Positions 40,542-49,092 are shown, counted from the stretch's first letter. The stretch: 56,603 nucleotides of DNA from Syntrophaceae bacterium (GCA_013388635.1 JACAEX010000007.1:1-56603); one strand, 5' to 3'. Notes: generated by a model not told the origin, from the sequence alone. Made by a program: numbers and translations.

Positions 40542-42476
40542 ATGAAGGATGAGAAGGTAGCTGATATTAAAGAGGTTGAGCAGAAACTTCAGGAGCTTCA
40601 TATCAAGGACGTTGAGGTTTCTCCGGGGAGAGAATTGAAAGGCCCTCTTTACGTCGCTGTCTTCATGGTGGGCCTTGCCATGAGTTTTTTTCATATCTAT
40701 GTACTGACGATCCGTGCGATCGACCCATGGTATTTCAGAACCATGCATGTCGTCTTTGCCGCTGTCCTGATCTTCGCCTTGATCCCGGGCTGGAAAAAGG
40801 CTCCTCGCAACCGGATCCACTATATCGATTATCTCTTTATCCTGTTGATTGTTGCGCCGACCGTATATATCTTCATCGAATTCGACGAATGGATCTATCG
40901 GGTCGGCGTGGTTCCGAATCAATGGGATTTCTTCTTTTCCTTGCTCTTTGTCATTTCTGTGGTTGAAATGACCAGGCGGACGACAGGCCTGCCCCTGGCT
41001 ATCTTAAGCGGAATTTTCATCCTCTATGGCCATTTTGGCAACTATATGCCCGGCCTCTTTTATCACAAGGGGTATGCCTGGGATCGGATGATGACCTATC
41101 TCTTCAGCCTGGATGGGATATTGAGCCTTCCCATCCTGGCCTCTGCCCACTACATCTTTCTCTTCGTCCTCTTCGGAGCCTTCATAGAATCATCTGGAGC
41201 AGGGAAGTTCTTTGTCGACCTGGCCAGGTGTGCGGCAGGCCGTTTCAGAGGAGGACCTGGCAAGGTTTCCATCATATCGAGTGCCTTTATCGGAACGGCC
41301 TCAGGGTCATCCGTGGCCAATGTGGTGGTCGACGGGGTCTTCAATATTCCTATGATGAAACATGCGGGGTTCAAAGCCCACATTGCAGGAGCGATCGAGG
41401 CGATGAATTCCGCCGGTGGTCAAATCGTCCCGCCGGTGATGGGTGCCGGGGCCTTTCTCATGGCAGAGATCTTAGGAATACCCTACGCAAAAGTGGCTTT
41501 GGCTGCGGTCATCCCAGCTGCCTTATACTACTTCGCGGCTTACTGGATGATAGACTTCTATTCTGCCTCGGCTGGGTTGTGGGGAATGAAACGGGAGGAC
41601 ATCCCCGTCTTCAGGAAGATCATGGTTGAGAAAGGGTATCTCCTCGTCTCCCTTGTTGTGCTCGGAGTCGCCCTGATGGTCTTTATGTATTCTCCCTATC
41701 GATCAGCAATCTTAGCCATTATCACCTTGATCATCGTAAGCTGGATCAGGAAGGAGACCCGGCTCGGCCCGAAGAGCATCGTTGAGACGCTTGCAAAAGG
41801 AGCGAGAGGCTCGATTGAGATTGCGGCGACCTGTGCGGCCGCAGGGATTATCGTAGGGGTCCTCACTCAGACCGGATTGGGGATGAAATTTGCGATGATC
41901 ATCATCAACTATTCAGGGGGAAGCCTCATCCTGGCCCTGATCTTCACCATGCTGATCGCGATTATTCTTGGGATGGGTATGCCGACCACCGCGGCCTATG
42001 CCATCTCTGCCTCTGTTCTCGCACCCGCACTGATCCAGCTTAAGGTCCCGGCCATCGCCGCCCATCTTTTCATCTTCTACTTTGCCTGCCTCTCGGCATT
42101 AACTCCGCCCGTTGCCTTAGCTGCTTTTGCTGCGGCTGCAATTGCCAATGCAAAGACCTGGGATGTGGGATGGCAGTCGATGAGATTCGCCATAGCCGGA
42201 TTTATCATTCCCTTTATGTTCGTATATGGTCCGGCGATGGTCCTCATAGGCAGTGCAACGGAGGTTACCATCGCCATCATCACAGGCCTGATCGGAACCA
42301 TGGCGCTCTCCGGTGCCGTACAGGGGTGGTTGTTAACCAGGACCACGTGGCTGGATCGAGCCCTTCTATTGGCCGCTGCTCTCTTTCTAATCAAACCGGG
42401 CTGGAGGACAGATTTGATCGGGTTAGGATTGCTTGTCATCGTTTTCGTTTATCAATATACCAAAATGAAGAAGTAA
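40542..42476 (+). CDS. fused TRAP transporter permease (TAXI type)
   Basis: A 644-residue membrane protein fusing the DctQ- and DctM-like parts, with about 16-18 hydrophobic segments. An unusual polar N-terminus of about 45 residues (KEVEQKLQELHIKDVEVSPG) precedes the first helix. AFIGTASGSSVANVVVDGVF, GGQIVPPVMGAGAFLMAEIL and LGMGMPTTAAYAISASVLAP are the DctM signatures. ATG 40542 is used because GGAG lies eight bases before it. Native-looking composition distinguishes it from the GC-rich paralogue at 29.7-31.7 kb. Confidence 0.92.
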   Translation: MKDEKVADIKEVEQKLQELHIKDVEVSPGRELKGPLYVAVFMVGLAMSFFHIYVLTIRAIDPWYFRTMHVVFAAVLIFALIPGWKKAPRNRIHYIDYLFILLIVAPTVYIFIEFDEWIYRVGVVPNQWDFFFSLLFVISVVEMTRRTTGLPLAILSGIFILYGHFGNYMPGLFYHKGYAWDRMMTYLFSLDGILSLPILASAHYIFLFVLFGAFIESSGAGKFFVDLARCAAGRFRGGPGKVSIISSAFIGTASGSSVANVVVDGVFNIPMMKHAGFKAHIAGAIEAMNSAGGQIVPPVMGAGAFLMAEILGIPYAKVALAAVIPAALYYFAAYWMIDFYSASAGLWGMKREDIPVFRKIMVEKGYLLVSLVVLGVALMVFMYSPYRSAILAIITLIIVSWIRKETRLGPKSIVETLAKGARGSIEIAATCAAAGIIVGVLTQTGLGMKFAMIIINYSGGSLILALIFTMLIAIILGMGMPTTAAYAISASVLAPALIQLKVPAIAAHLFIFYFACLSALTPPVALAAFAAAAIANAKTWDVGWQSMRFAIAGFIIPFMFVYGPAMVLIGSATEVTIAIITGLIGTMALSGAVQGWLLTRTTWLDRALLLAAALFLIKPGWRTDLIGLGLLVIVFVYQYTKMKK

Positions 42477-42488
42477 GCGAGCAGGAAT

Positions 42489-43562
42489 ATGAAAAGATAT
42501 CATCGCATCGCTGTCATCCCAGGGGATGGGATCGGAACAGAGGTGATCTCCGAAGGGGTCAAATGCCTCAAGGCCCTTTCCGAGATCATGGAGGACCTCC
42601 GATTCGAATTTCAATACTTTCCCTGGGGGAGTGAGTTCTATCTGAACAATGGGAGGATGATGCCCGAAGACGGGCTGGAGATTCTGAAAGGTTTCGATGC
42701 CATCTATCTTGGAGCCGTGGGGGATCCGAGAATCCCTGACGATGTCACCCTTCATGGCCTTCTTCTCCCCATCAAGATGGGGTTTGACCTCTATGTCGGC
42801 CTCCGGCCAGTCTACCTCTTCCCGGGCGTGAAGTCTCCCTTATCAGGCTATTCCGGAGGAGAGATCGACATTGTGGTTATCCGGGAAAACACAGAGGGAG
42901 AATATTCGAACGTAGGCGGCATCGTCGGGATCGATGAGCGAAACCTGGCCATCCAGGGTGCTCTCTTCACCCGTAAAGGGATCGAAAGGATCATCACCTT
43001 TGCCTTCGAATACGCAAAAGAGAATGGAAGAAGGAAGGTCACCTCGGTCACAAAATCGAATGCCCAGCGCTACGGGATGGTCCTCTGGGATCGAGTTTTT
43101 AGAGAGGTGGCCTCTCGATTTCCTGAGATTCAAATCGAATCCAAACTGATCGATGCGGCATGTATGGATGTCGTCAGGAATCCAAAAGGTTATGATGTGA
43201 TCGTGGGGTCCAACCTCTTTGCCGATATCCTTTCAGACCTCACGGCCTCTGTTATAGGAGGCCTGGGCCTGGCACCGGGCGCAAGTTTTAACCCCAGGGA
43301 TAGGAGGTACCCGGGGTTCTTTGACCCAGTCCATGGATCTGCTCCAGATATTGCAGGAAAAGGTCTGGCCAATCCCATCGCCGCGATCCTCACGGCCAAG
43401 ATGATGCTCGACTATTTGGGTGAGAAGGAGGCTGCGGATCTGCTGTACCGGGCAGTCAAAAAGAACCTCTCCGAGAAGAAGGTGAGGACGATCGATCTCG
43501 GCGGTCGGTCAAGAACGGATGAGGTCGGAAACGATATCGTCAGGATACTCCGATCACTGTAA
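42489..43562 (+). CDS. D-malate/tartrate dehydrogenase-type decarboxylating dehydrogenase
   Basis: A 357-residue enzyme of the isocitrate/isopropylmalate dehydrogenase superfamily. [70 protein letters not shown] and FDPVHGSAPDIAGKGLANPI are closest to D-malate and tartrate dehydrogenases (DmlA/TtuC). These oxidise and decarboxylate 2-hydroxy dicarboxylates, including alkylated malates. It follows the permease by 12 bases and ends the operon. 3-Isopropylmalate dehydrogenase is an alternative, but the upstream LeuB-type gene at 12.5 kb fits that role better. Confidence 0.83.
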   Translation: MKRYHRIAVIPGDGIGTEVISEGVKCLKALSEIMEDLRFEFQYFPWGSEFYLNNGRMMPEDGLEILKGFDAIYLGAVGDPRIPDDVTLHGLLLPIKMGFDLYVGLRPVYLFPGVKSPLSGYSGGEIDIVVIRENTEGEYSNVGGIVGIDERNLAIQGALFTRKGIERIITFAFEYAKENGRRKVTSVTKSNAQRYGMVLWDRVFREVASRFPEIQIESKLIDAACMDVVRNPKGYDVIVGSNLFADILSDLTASVIGGLGLAPGASFNPRDRRYPGFFDPVHGSAPDIAGKGLANPIAAILTAKMMLDYLGEKEAADLLYRAVKKNLSEKKVRTIDLGGRSRTDEVGNDIVRILRSL

Positions 43563-43625
43563 ACCCCGTTATTCGGATTTTTTCGACTCCAATAACCTGT
43601 TTGGTTCCGGCCATGCCAGGGTGGG

Positions 43626-44408
43626 TCAGCCTTTCTTCAATCCTGCTCCGGGGCTCATAGCCCGGCTGATTTCGCGGCTCGTCTTCTGAATCTCGACAAT
43701 CACCCTTTCCATCTTCGAATCATTGAGGCTCGAAGTAAACCCGACTACCCAGATGGCAGCCGGAGCAATGGAAGAAGTGTGAATCGGTGCGGCAACCGCT
43801 CTCACCCCCAGCATGTACTCTTCATTGTCGATCGCATACCCCCTCTTCCTCACCTCTTGGACCTCTGCAAGAAACCTCTTTGAATCGACGACCGATCTCG
43901 GGGTGTACCGGACCAGCCCCATCTTCTGAACGATCTCTTTAACCTTGCTCTCTTCGAGTTGAGAGAGGAAAGCCCTGGCTGTGGCTCCGGCCAGCAGGGG
44001 AAGCCTTGTCCCCGGAGGTGAGGTGATCTTCAGCTCGTTATGGGATTCCACGACGTCGAGGATGGTGATATGATCTCCGTTCATGATACCCAGAAAAACG
44101 GCCTCTTCGACCCTCTCCATCAGCCTCTCCATAGGAGGTCTGGCCACATCCCTCAATTCAATCCTCGTATAGGCTCTCCTTCCAAGCTCCAGCAGGGTAT
44201 ACCCTGCCCCGTACTTCTTATTAATGGGATCCCTCACCAGCACACCCAGCTCCTCCAAGGCCGATGTGATCCCGTGGACCGTACTTTTTCCGATATTTAA
44301 ACTCTTCGACAACTCACTCACCCCAAGACCGGTTGAGGAGCTGGTCACGGCCTGAAGGATCCTGAAGGCCTTCTTAACCGATGGCGCTGAATAGACAACC
44401 TTCTTCAT
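43626..44408 (-). CDS. IclR family transcriptional regulator
   Basis: A 260-residue regulator. An N-terminal winged helix-turn-helix (about 12-65: VSELSKSLNIGKSTVHGITS) is followed by the IclR effector domain (about 80-250: VFLGIMNGDHITILDVVES, LPLLAGATARAFLSQL, GYAIDNEEYMLGVRAVAAPI). These proteins usually sense small organic acids and control the adjacent catabolic genes. It converges with the D-malate dehydrogenase-like gene and diverges from the oxidoreductase operon, with two matching palindromes between, so it probably controls the latter and itself. Confidence 0.92.
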   Translation of the reverse strand: MKKVVYSAPSVKKAFRILQAVTSSSTGLGVSELSKSLNIGKSTVHGITSALEELGVLVRDPINKKYGAGYTLLELGRRAYTRIELRDVARPPMERLMERVEEAVFLGIMNGDHITILDVVESHNELKITSPPGTRLPLLAGATARAFLSQLEESKVKEIVQKMGLVRYTPRSVVDSKRFLAEVQEVRKRGYAIDNEEYMLGVRAVAAPIHTSSIAPAAIWVVGFTSSLNDSKMERVIVEIQKTSREISRAMSPGAGLKKG

Positions 44409-44412
44409 ATTT

Positions 44413-44428
44413 GTTCATTATACTGAAC
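44413..44428. promoter_or_regulatory. candidate IclR-type operator O1
   Basis: GTTCATTATACTGAAC is palindromic in its outer GTTCA/TGAAC and lies four bases upstream of the regulator's start codon. On the minus strand it contains TATAAT. It shares GTTCATTAT and GAAC with O2 in the same spacing. Confidence 0.65.
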
Positions 44429-44440
44429 TTATTTACGCTA

Positions 44441-44470
44441 AAGATAGCAGAACGAGGAAGGCCCTGTCAA
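44441..44470 (-). promoter_or_regulatory. candidate promoter of the IclR gene
   Basis: On the minus strand TTGACA (44470-44465), an 18-base spacer and TATCTT (44446-44441). The start would fall near 44434, with O1 immediately downstream. Confidence 0.45.
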
Positions 44471-44499
44471 GGAAATTTCAAGAAATATCGAAAAAAGGC

Positions 44500-44527
44500 T
44501 TGACAAAGTCAGTTGATATGCTATCAT
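44500..44527 (+). promoter_or_regulatory. promoter of the aldehyde oxidoreductase operon
   Basis: TTGACA (44500-44505), a 16-base spacer and TATCAT (44522-44527, 5 of 6). The start would be near 44534, ten bases before O2. Confidence 0.65.
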
Positions 44528-44543
44528 TTTCATTAATTTGACT

Positions 44544-44559
44544 GTTCATTATGAAGAAC
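44544..44559. promoter_or_regulatory. candidate IclR-type operator O2
   Basis: GTTCATTATGAAGAAC has outer GTTC/GAAC symmetry and matches O1 in its first nine and last four positions. It lies just downstream of the plus-strand promoter, where a bound repressor would block elongation or initiation. Confidence 0.65.
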
Positions 44560-44626
44560 TTTCCTGACTTAGAAGGGTGAGAGCTGAGAGACACTCATCC
44601 TGATCTTGAAAAGGAGGGAGGGCCTT

Positions 44627-44908
44627 ATGGGAAGCGAGAAGGAGGGACTTTCAACAGCCGAGAGTCTGCGCAAGACACGTACCTATGGCCAGTTCAGGTG
44701 TCATAATCCCAGTTGCATGGGAAGGCTTCAGCCGCAACCCGGGGTGAACCATGTGAAATGTCCTGCCTGCGGTATGGAGTTCCGCGTGGCCTGGATCAAA
44801 CCCAACTTCCCACGGATCAGAGGTCCGGTCTGGGATGTGAACCAGAAGTTAGCAGAAGAGGCGTTCGAAAGAAAGATGAAGGAGGAGAAGAGAGATGGCG
44901 TTAAATAG
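44627..44908 (+). CDS. small zinc-ribbon protein linked to aldehyde oxidoreductase
   Basis: A 93-residue protein. A zinc ribbon is formed by FRCHNPSC (about 23-30) and VKCPACGMEF (about 44-53), the two cysteine pairs being CX4C and CX2C. The rest is basic and probably helical (EEAFERKMKEEKRDGVK). ATG 44627 has AAGGAGGG upstream. It overlaps the oxidoreductase gene by 14 bases, so translation is coupled. I do not know a characterised homologue. A structural or nucleic-acid/protein-binding role for the oxidoreductase complex is possible. Confidence 0.7.
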   Translation: MGSEKEGLSTAESLRKTRTYGQFRCHNPSCMGRLQPQPGVNHVKCPACGMEFRVAWIKPNFPRIRGPVWDVNQKLAEEAFERKMKEEKRDGVK

Positions 44909-46835
44909 AAAGATCGCATATATTGACCTCTCCACAGGTAAGATTGAAATCAAGCCAATTCCTCTCAATATCCGCAGGAAATTCTTAGGAGGCCGGGGAC
45001 TGGATGCCTATCTGCTCTATAATCATACGGAGAAAGGATGCGACCCGCTCGGTCCCAAGAATACGCTCATGGTGAGCGGTGGAATCCTGACCGCCACCCT
45101 GGCTTCAGCCACTGCCAGAACTCATGTGATGGCTAAATCTCCCTTAGGAGGCATGATCGGCAGCGCGAACATGGGAGGCTTCTTTGCTCCGGAATTGGCC
45201 TGGGCAGGTTTCCACCACCTGGTCATCAAGGGTAAGGCGGACAGACCAGTCTACCTCTGGATAAACAATGGGAAAATCGAAATTCGCGATGCCCGCCACC
45301 TCTGGGGAAAGACGACCACAGAGACCCAGTGGGCGATCCGAGAAGAACTCGGAGATGACGATATCAAGTGCATGGTGATCGGTCCGGCAGGTGAAAATCT
45401 GGTCCGGTTCGCCAATGTCATGACCGGCATTAAGAATTCCGGTGGAAGGACCGGAATGGGAGCGGTCATGGGTTCGAAAAACCTGAAGGCGATTGCTGCT
45501 CGGGGCACCATGGATATAAAGATTGCCCATCCGAAAGAGGCCCTTGAGTACAACAAGCGGTTTATCGACCAGATCACAAGCGCCAAAGTAAACCAGACCC
45601 AGGGGACCCTCGGTACTCCGTTTATCTGGGGGGCTACCAACTCATGGGGCGGTGTGCGCTGCCGGAATTTTCAATATAACCAGGAGCTCTATTGCGATGA
45701 GATTGAACCGGAGGCGATCGATGAGGTCTGCACGGAGACGATCGGCCCTTACCACATGGCCGGTTGTTTTGCCTGCCAGGTCCATTGCCGGGCCAAATAT
45801 AGAATTCCTACTGGACCCTATGCCGGGGCCTACGACGAGGGCCCGGAGTACACGTCTCAGGGCGCATTCTGCGGAGAGCCGGATTGCCGGAGCATGGAAA
45901 CGCTCTTAACCGGCAATCACCTGGTCGATCAGTGGGGCATGGACAATCTCGAAACCGGAAGCCTCATCTCCTGGGCCATGGAGCTCTACGAACTCGGAAT
46001 TCTAACGGATAAAGAGACCGACGGCCTCGATCTCCGTTTTGGCAATGACGAGGCGCTCCTGGAGATGGTCAGACGCATCTGCTTCAGGGAGGGCTGGTTG
46101 GGCGATACCTTGGCTGAGGGTGGAATCATCGCTTCGGAGAGGATCGGAAAGGACTCCTTCAACTACCTGATTCAGGTCAAGGGGGTGAGCAATCTCCATT
46201 CCGATGAGCGGGCCACACCTGCCCTGGCGCTCAATGTGGCCACTGCCTCCCGCGGTTCAGACCATTTGAGAAGCCGGCCCGCGATCGATCTCTACCACCT
46301 GCCAGAAGAGGTACTGAGAAAGATCTATAGTACCCCTGTCCCTTACAACGGGCCATTGAGCTCTGAGCATACCGAATACATCGGCAAGCCGTGGCAGGTC
46401 TTCTGGCAGGAGAACTGCTATATGGCAGTCGACTGCCTCGGCATCTGTAAGTACCACACGGTCTTCTTAGGTGCCACACTTCCCAATTTTGAGGATTGGC
46501 CCAAAGTGCTCTATTACAACACCGGACTGGAATTTACACCCCGGGAGATCTGGGACATTGCAGAGCGATGTAATATGATCGAGAGGCTTTTCAACCTCCG
46601 GGAGGGTTTAACGAGAGAGGACCTCGTCAGGGGCGATATGCTCAATCACCGCTATTTTGATGAGCCGACCCGAAGGGGTGCACCCGATGTGGTCGGCAGG
46701 GTCATCGATCGAGAAAAATTCAGGAAGATGATCGATGAATTTTACGAATATAAAGGTCTGGACCGAAACGGCGTACCAAAGCCGGAGACGCTGAAGAGGC
46801 TTGGCCTAGAAGATGAACCCTCGCACCTGCTTTAA
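44895..46835 (+). CDS. aldehyde ferredoxin oxidoreductase family tungsten/molybdenum enzyme
   Basis: A 646-residue enzyme with the three-domain AOR architecture. The N-terminal tungstopterin domain has FLGGRGLDAYLLYNH, SPLGGMIGSANMGGFFAPEL and NSGGRTGMGAVMGSKNLKAI. The [4Fe-4S] cysteines are CFACQVHC (about 291-298) with CLGIC further on (about 515). It oxidises aldehydes to acids, or the reverse, with ferredoxin as partner. It also shares the fold of BamB, the active subunit of class II benzoyl-CoA reductase, but its neighbours do not include other bam genes. It is cotranscribed with a zinc-ribbon and a polyferredoxin protein. Confidence 0.9.
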   Translation: MALNRKIAYIDLSTGKIEIKPIPLNIRRKFLGGRGLDAYLLYNHTEKGCDPLGPKNTLMVSGGILTATLASATARTHVMAKSPLGGMIGSANMGGFFAPELAWAGFHHLVIKGKADRPVYLWINNGKIEIRDARHLWGKTTTETQWAIREELGDDDIKCMVIGPAGENLVRFANVMTGIKNSGGRTGMGAVMGSKNLKAIAARGTMDIKIAHPKEALEYNKRFIDQITSAKVNQTQGTLGTPFIWGATNSWGGVRCRNFQYNQELYCDEIEPEAIDEVCTETIGPYHMAGCFACQVHCRAKYRIPTGPYAGAYDEGPEYTSQGAFCGEPDCRSMETLLTGNHLVDQWGMDNLETGSLISWAMELYELGILTDKETDGLDLRFGNDEALLEMVRRICFREGWLGDTLAEGGIIASERIGKDSFNYLIQVKGVSNLHSDERATPALALNVATASRGSDHLRSRPAIDLYHLPEEVLRKIYSTPVPYNGPLSSEHTEYIGKPWQVFWQENCYMAVDCLGICKYHTVFLGATLPNFEDWPKVLYYNTGLEFTPREIWDIAERCNMIERLFNLREGLTREDLVRGDMLNHRYFDEPTRRGAPDVVGRVIDREKFRKMIDEFYEYKGLDRNGVPKPETLKRLGLEDEPSHLL

Positions 46836-46915
46836 AGAAAAATAGCCTGGCGCGAAGGGCATCGCGCATGGCTAAAGGTAGAAAAGAACACGCATCGAGA
46901 CGAAGGAGAGAGTCA

Positions 46916-47425
46916 ATGGAACCCATGGGTAAAGTACTTGCGATCGATCACGAAAAGTGCACCGGCTGCAGGCTCTGTGAGATCGTCTGCTCGGTCTTCC
47001 ACGATGGCGTTTCCAATGCAGCCCGGAGCAGGATAAAGATTGTGAAATGGGAGTCGGAGGGAGTCTATATTCCGATCTCCTGTCAGCAGTGCCAGGATGC
47101 TCCCTGCAAGATCATCTGTCCGGTCAAGGCGATCTCCAGGGATGAGAAACTGAGCCGCGTGATGGTGGATCAGAATAGATGTATCGGTTGCCGTGCCTGC
47201 GTGGCGGTCTGCCCGTTCGGTGCAATGAATTTCAATGTCATCGATCGAAAGGTCTTTAAGTGCGATCTCTGTGATGGAGATCCCCAGTGTGTTCGTTTCT
47301 GTGAGGTGAAGGCCGTGGACTATGTCCCTGCGGACAGGGTGAGCAGCTCAAAGAAGAGAGCAGCCGCGGAGAAGATATCCACCGCTCAAAGGCAGGCTGT
47401 TGCATTGGAAGCAGAGTCGCGCTAA
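46916..47425 (+). CDS. four-cluster [4Fe-4S] ferredoxin-like electron transfer subunit
   Basis: A 169-residue HycB/DmsB-type protein, the likely electron acceptor of the preceding enzyme. Four cysteine clusters are seen in order: CTGCRLCEIVC, CQQCQDAPCKIIC, CIGCRACVAVC and CDLCDGDPQCVRFC, giving 16 ligands for four [4Fe-4S] centres. No signal peptide is present, so it acts in the cytoplasm. ATG 46916 has AAGGAGAG upstream; the earlier in-frame ATG 46868 gives an implausibly basic leader. The C-terminal 30 residues are basic and probably disordered. Confidence 0.87.
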   Translation: MEPMGKVLAIDHEKCTGCRLCEIVCSVFHDGVSNAARSRIKIVKWESEGVYIPISCQQCQDAPCKIICPVKAISRDEKLSRVMVDQNRCIGCRACVAVCPFGAMNFNVIDRKVFKCDLCDGDPQCVRFCEVKAVDYVPADRVSSSKKRAAAEKISTAQRQAVALEAESR

Positions 47426-47821
47426 TGCTCTGTGGCCTCGCTTCATCGAACCTAAAAGAATAACCTCGGTTTGGGCCCTGAAAAAGTATAAAACCCTGGT
47501 CAAATATTGGCCATTGCAGGCCCTCCCCTAACAAGGAATTCAGCAGGGTAATTCCCCTATATTCCGACCCTTTTAGCGAGGTTCTCCTCTATCTTCACTT
47601 AATGTCGAATTAAGCTGATCTCACAAGAGTTGTTCGGTTTTGTGCAGAATTGCTCAGTTTTGTGCAGACATTTCACCAGCGGTCGAGATCAGGTTTCTTC
47701 TCTCGACCGACCATCTCCCCAGGGAGAAAGTCTCCTCCCTAAGACTCAGCTCAGTTCGGCATACCATTTGCACAACGAACTTAATTCCGGAAACGATTCT
47801 CCATTAAAACAGCGTACCCCC
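47426..47821. other. intergenic region upstream of the HD-GYP regulator
   Basis: The frame of the HD-GYP gene is open back to 47630, but that part has no family resemblance and contains a 20-base tandem repeat. I therefore treat it as non-coding control sequence. No good sigma70 or sigma54 promoter was recognised. Confidence 0.4.
47630..47669. repeat. 20-base tandem repeat, two copies
   Basis: TTGTTCGGTTTTGTGCAGAA (47630-47649) is followed directly by TTGCTCAGTTTTGTGCAGAC (47650-47669), identical at 17 of 20 positions. A 20-base period puts both copies on nearly the same DNA face, as for adjacent regulator binding sites. Confidence 0.65.
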
Positions 47822-49060
47822 GTGAGCGAAAAGGTCGAAATCCTTATCGTCGAGGATAGCCCAACCCAGGCCCTGCGACTCAAGAACATTTTGCACGAGC
47901 AGGGTTATAGGGTTCAAATGGCCATGCATGGCCAAGAGGCCCTCGACATCATTCTCGACCACGAGCCCGATCTGATCATCAGCGATATCGTCATGCCTGA
48001 GATAGACGGCTTCGAGCTCTGCCAGAGGATTAAGAAGAATGAGAAGTGGAGGCGCATACCCGTTATCCTCCTGACCTCTCTGACCGACTCAAAAAATGTG
48101 ATCAAAGGGTTGGCATGCGGGGCCGATAATTTCATCACCAAGCCCTACGAGCCGAAGTATCTTCTCTCCCGGATTGAAACCATCCTGAACAATTTGAAAT
48201 TACGCCAGGCGAGGAAAGAGTCTCAGGGGTTGCAGATCATTTTTGGAGGGAAGCAATATCTGATTCCTTCAGAACCCCAACAGATCCTCGACTTTCTCTT
48301 CTCCACTTATGAAACGGCCCTCCACCAGAATAGAGAGCTGGTCAAGACAAAAGAGGAGTTGAAACGGCTGAACCTACAATTAGAAGGCATGGTTGCCCAG
48401 AGGACGGCAGCTCTTACCGCCGAGGTCGACGAGCGGAAAAAGGCCCAGACAGAACTGCAGGAGAGCCTGAACAAACTGCACAAAACCATGGAGGGAACGA
48501 TCCATACCATCTCTCTGATGAGTGAAATTCGGGACCCTTATACAGCCGGCCATGAGCGCAGGGTCTCCCAATTGGCTTGCGCCATTGCCCATGAGCTCAG
48601 GCTGTCGAAGGATCAGGTTGAGGGAATCCGGGTCGCCGGCCTCTTGCACGACATCGGAAAGATCTCCGTACCGATTGAAATATTGAGCAGGCCTGGCCAG
48701 ATCCGGGACTTCGAATTCAATATGATCAAGATCCATCCACAGGAGGGTTTTGATATTCTAAAAAAGATCGAGTTTCCCTGGCCGGTGGCCCAGGCCGTTC
48801 TGCAGCATCATGAGCGCATGGACGGTTCCGGTTATCCCAAAGGACTGTCGGGTTCGGAGATCATTCTCGAAGCGAGGATCTTAGCTGTAGCGGATGTGGT
48901 GGAGGCCATGTCCACACACCGCCCCTACAGACCGGCGATCGGCATGGAGAGGGCTTTGAACGAAATCAGCCAGAACCGGGGAGTCCAGTACGATCCCAGG
49001 GTGGTAGATGCCTGTCTTCTCCTGGTGAAAGAAAAAGGGTTTGACTTCGAGTCGGTTTGA
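47822..49060 (+). CDS. response regulator with HD-GYP cyclic di-GMP phosphodiesterase domain
   Basis: A 412-residue two-domain regulator. The receiver (about 4-122) has VEDS for Mg binding, SDIVMPEIDGF with the phosphorylated Asp, LLTSLTD and ITKPYEP. A coiled coil (about 170-215) links it to the HD-GYP domain (about 225-400), which has HDIGKISVP (276-284) and HHERMDGSGYPKGL (about 330), an intact catalytic set for hydrolysing cyclic di-GMP. The GTG at 47822 begins two codons before the receiver. The upstream TTG at 47630 would add 64 residues unlike any domain. No adjacent kinase. Confidence 0.85.
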   Translation: MSEKVEILIVEDSPTQALRLKNILHEQGYRVQMAMHGQEALDIILDHEPDLIISDIVMPEIDGFELCQRIKKNEKWRRIPVILLTSLTDSKNVIKGLACGADNFITKPYEPKYLLSRIETILNNLKLRQARKESQGLQIIFGGKQYLIPSEPQQILDFLFSTYETALHQNRELVKTKEELKRLNLQLEGMVAQRTAALTAEVDERKKAQTELQESLNKLHKTMEGTIHTISLMSEIRDPYTAGHERRVSQLACAIAHELRLSKDQVEGIRVAGLLHDIGKISVPIEILSRPGQIRDFEFNMIKIHPQEGFDILKKIEFPWPVAQAVLQHHERMDGSGYPKGLSGSEIILEARILAVADVVEAMSTHRPYRPAIGMERALNEISQNRGVQYDPRVVDACLLLVKEKGFDFESV

Positions 49061-49092
49061 CTCAAACCCTCCTTTGGTTCGTCACAAAAGGA

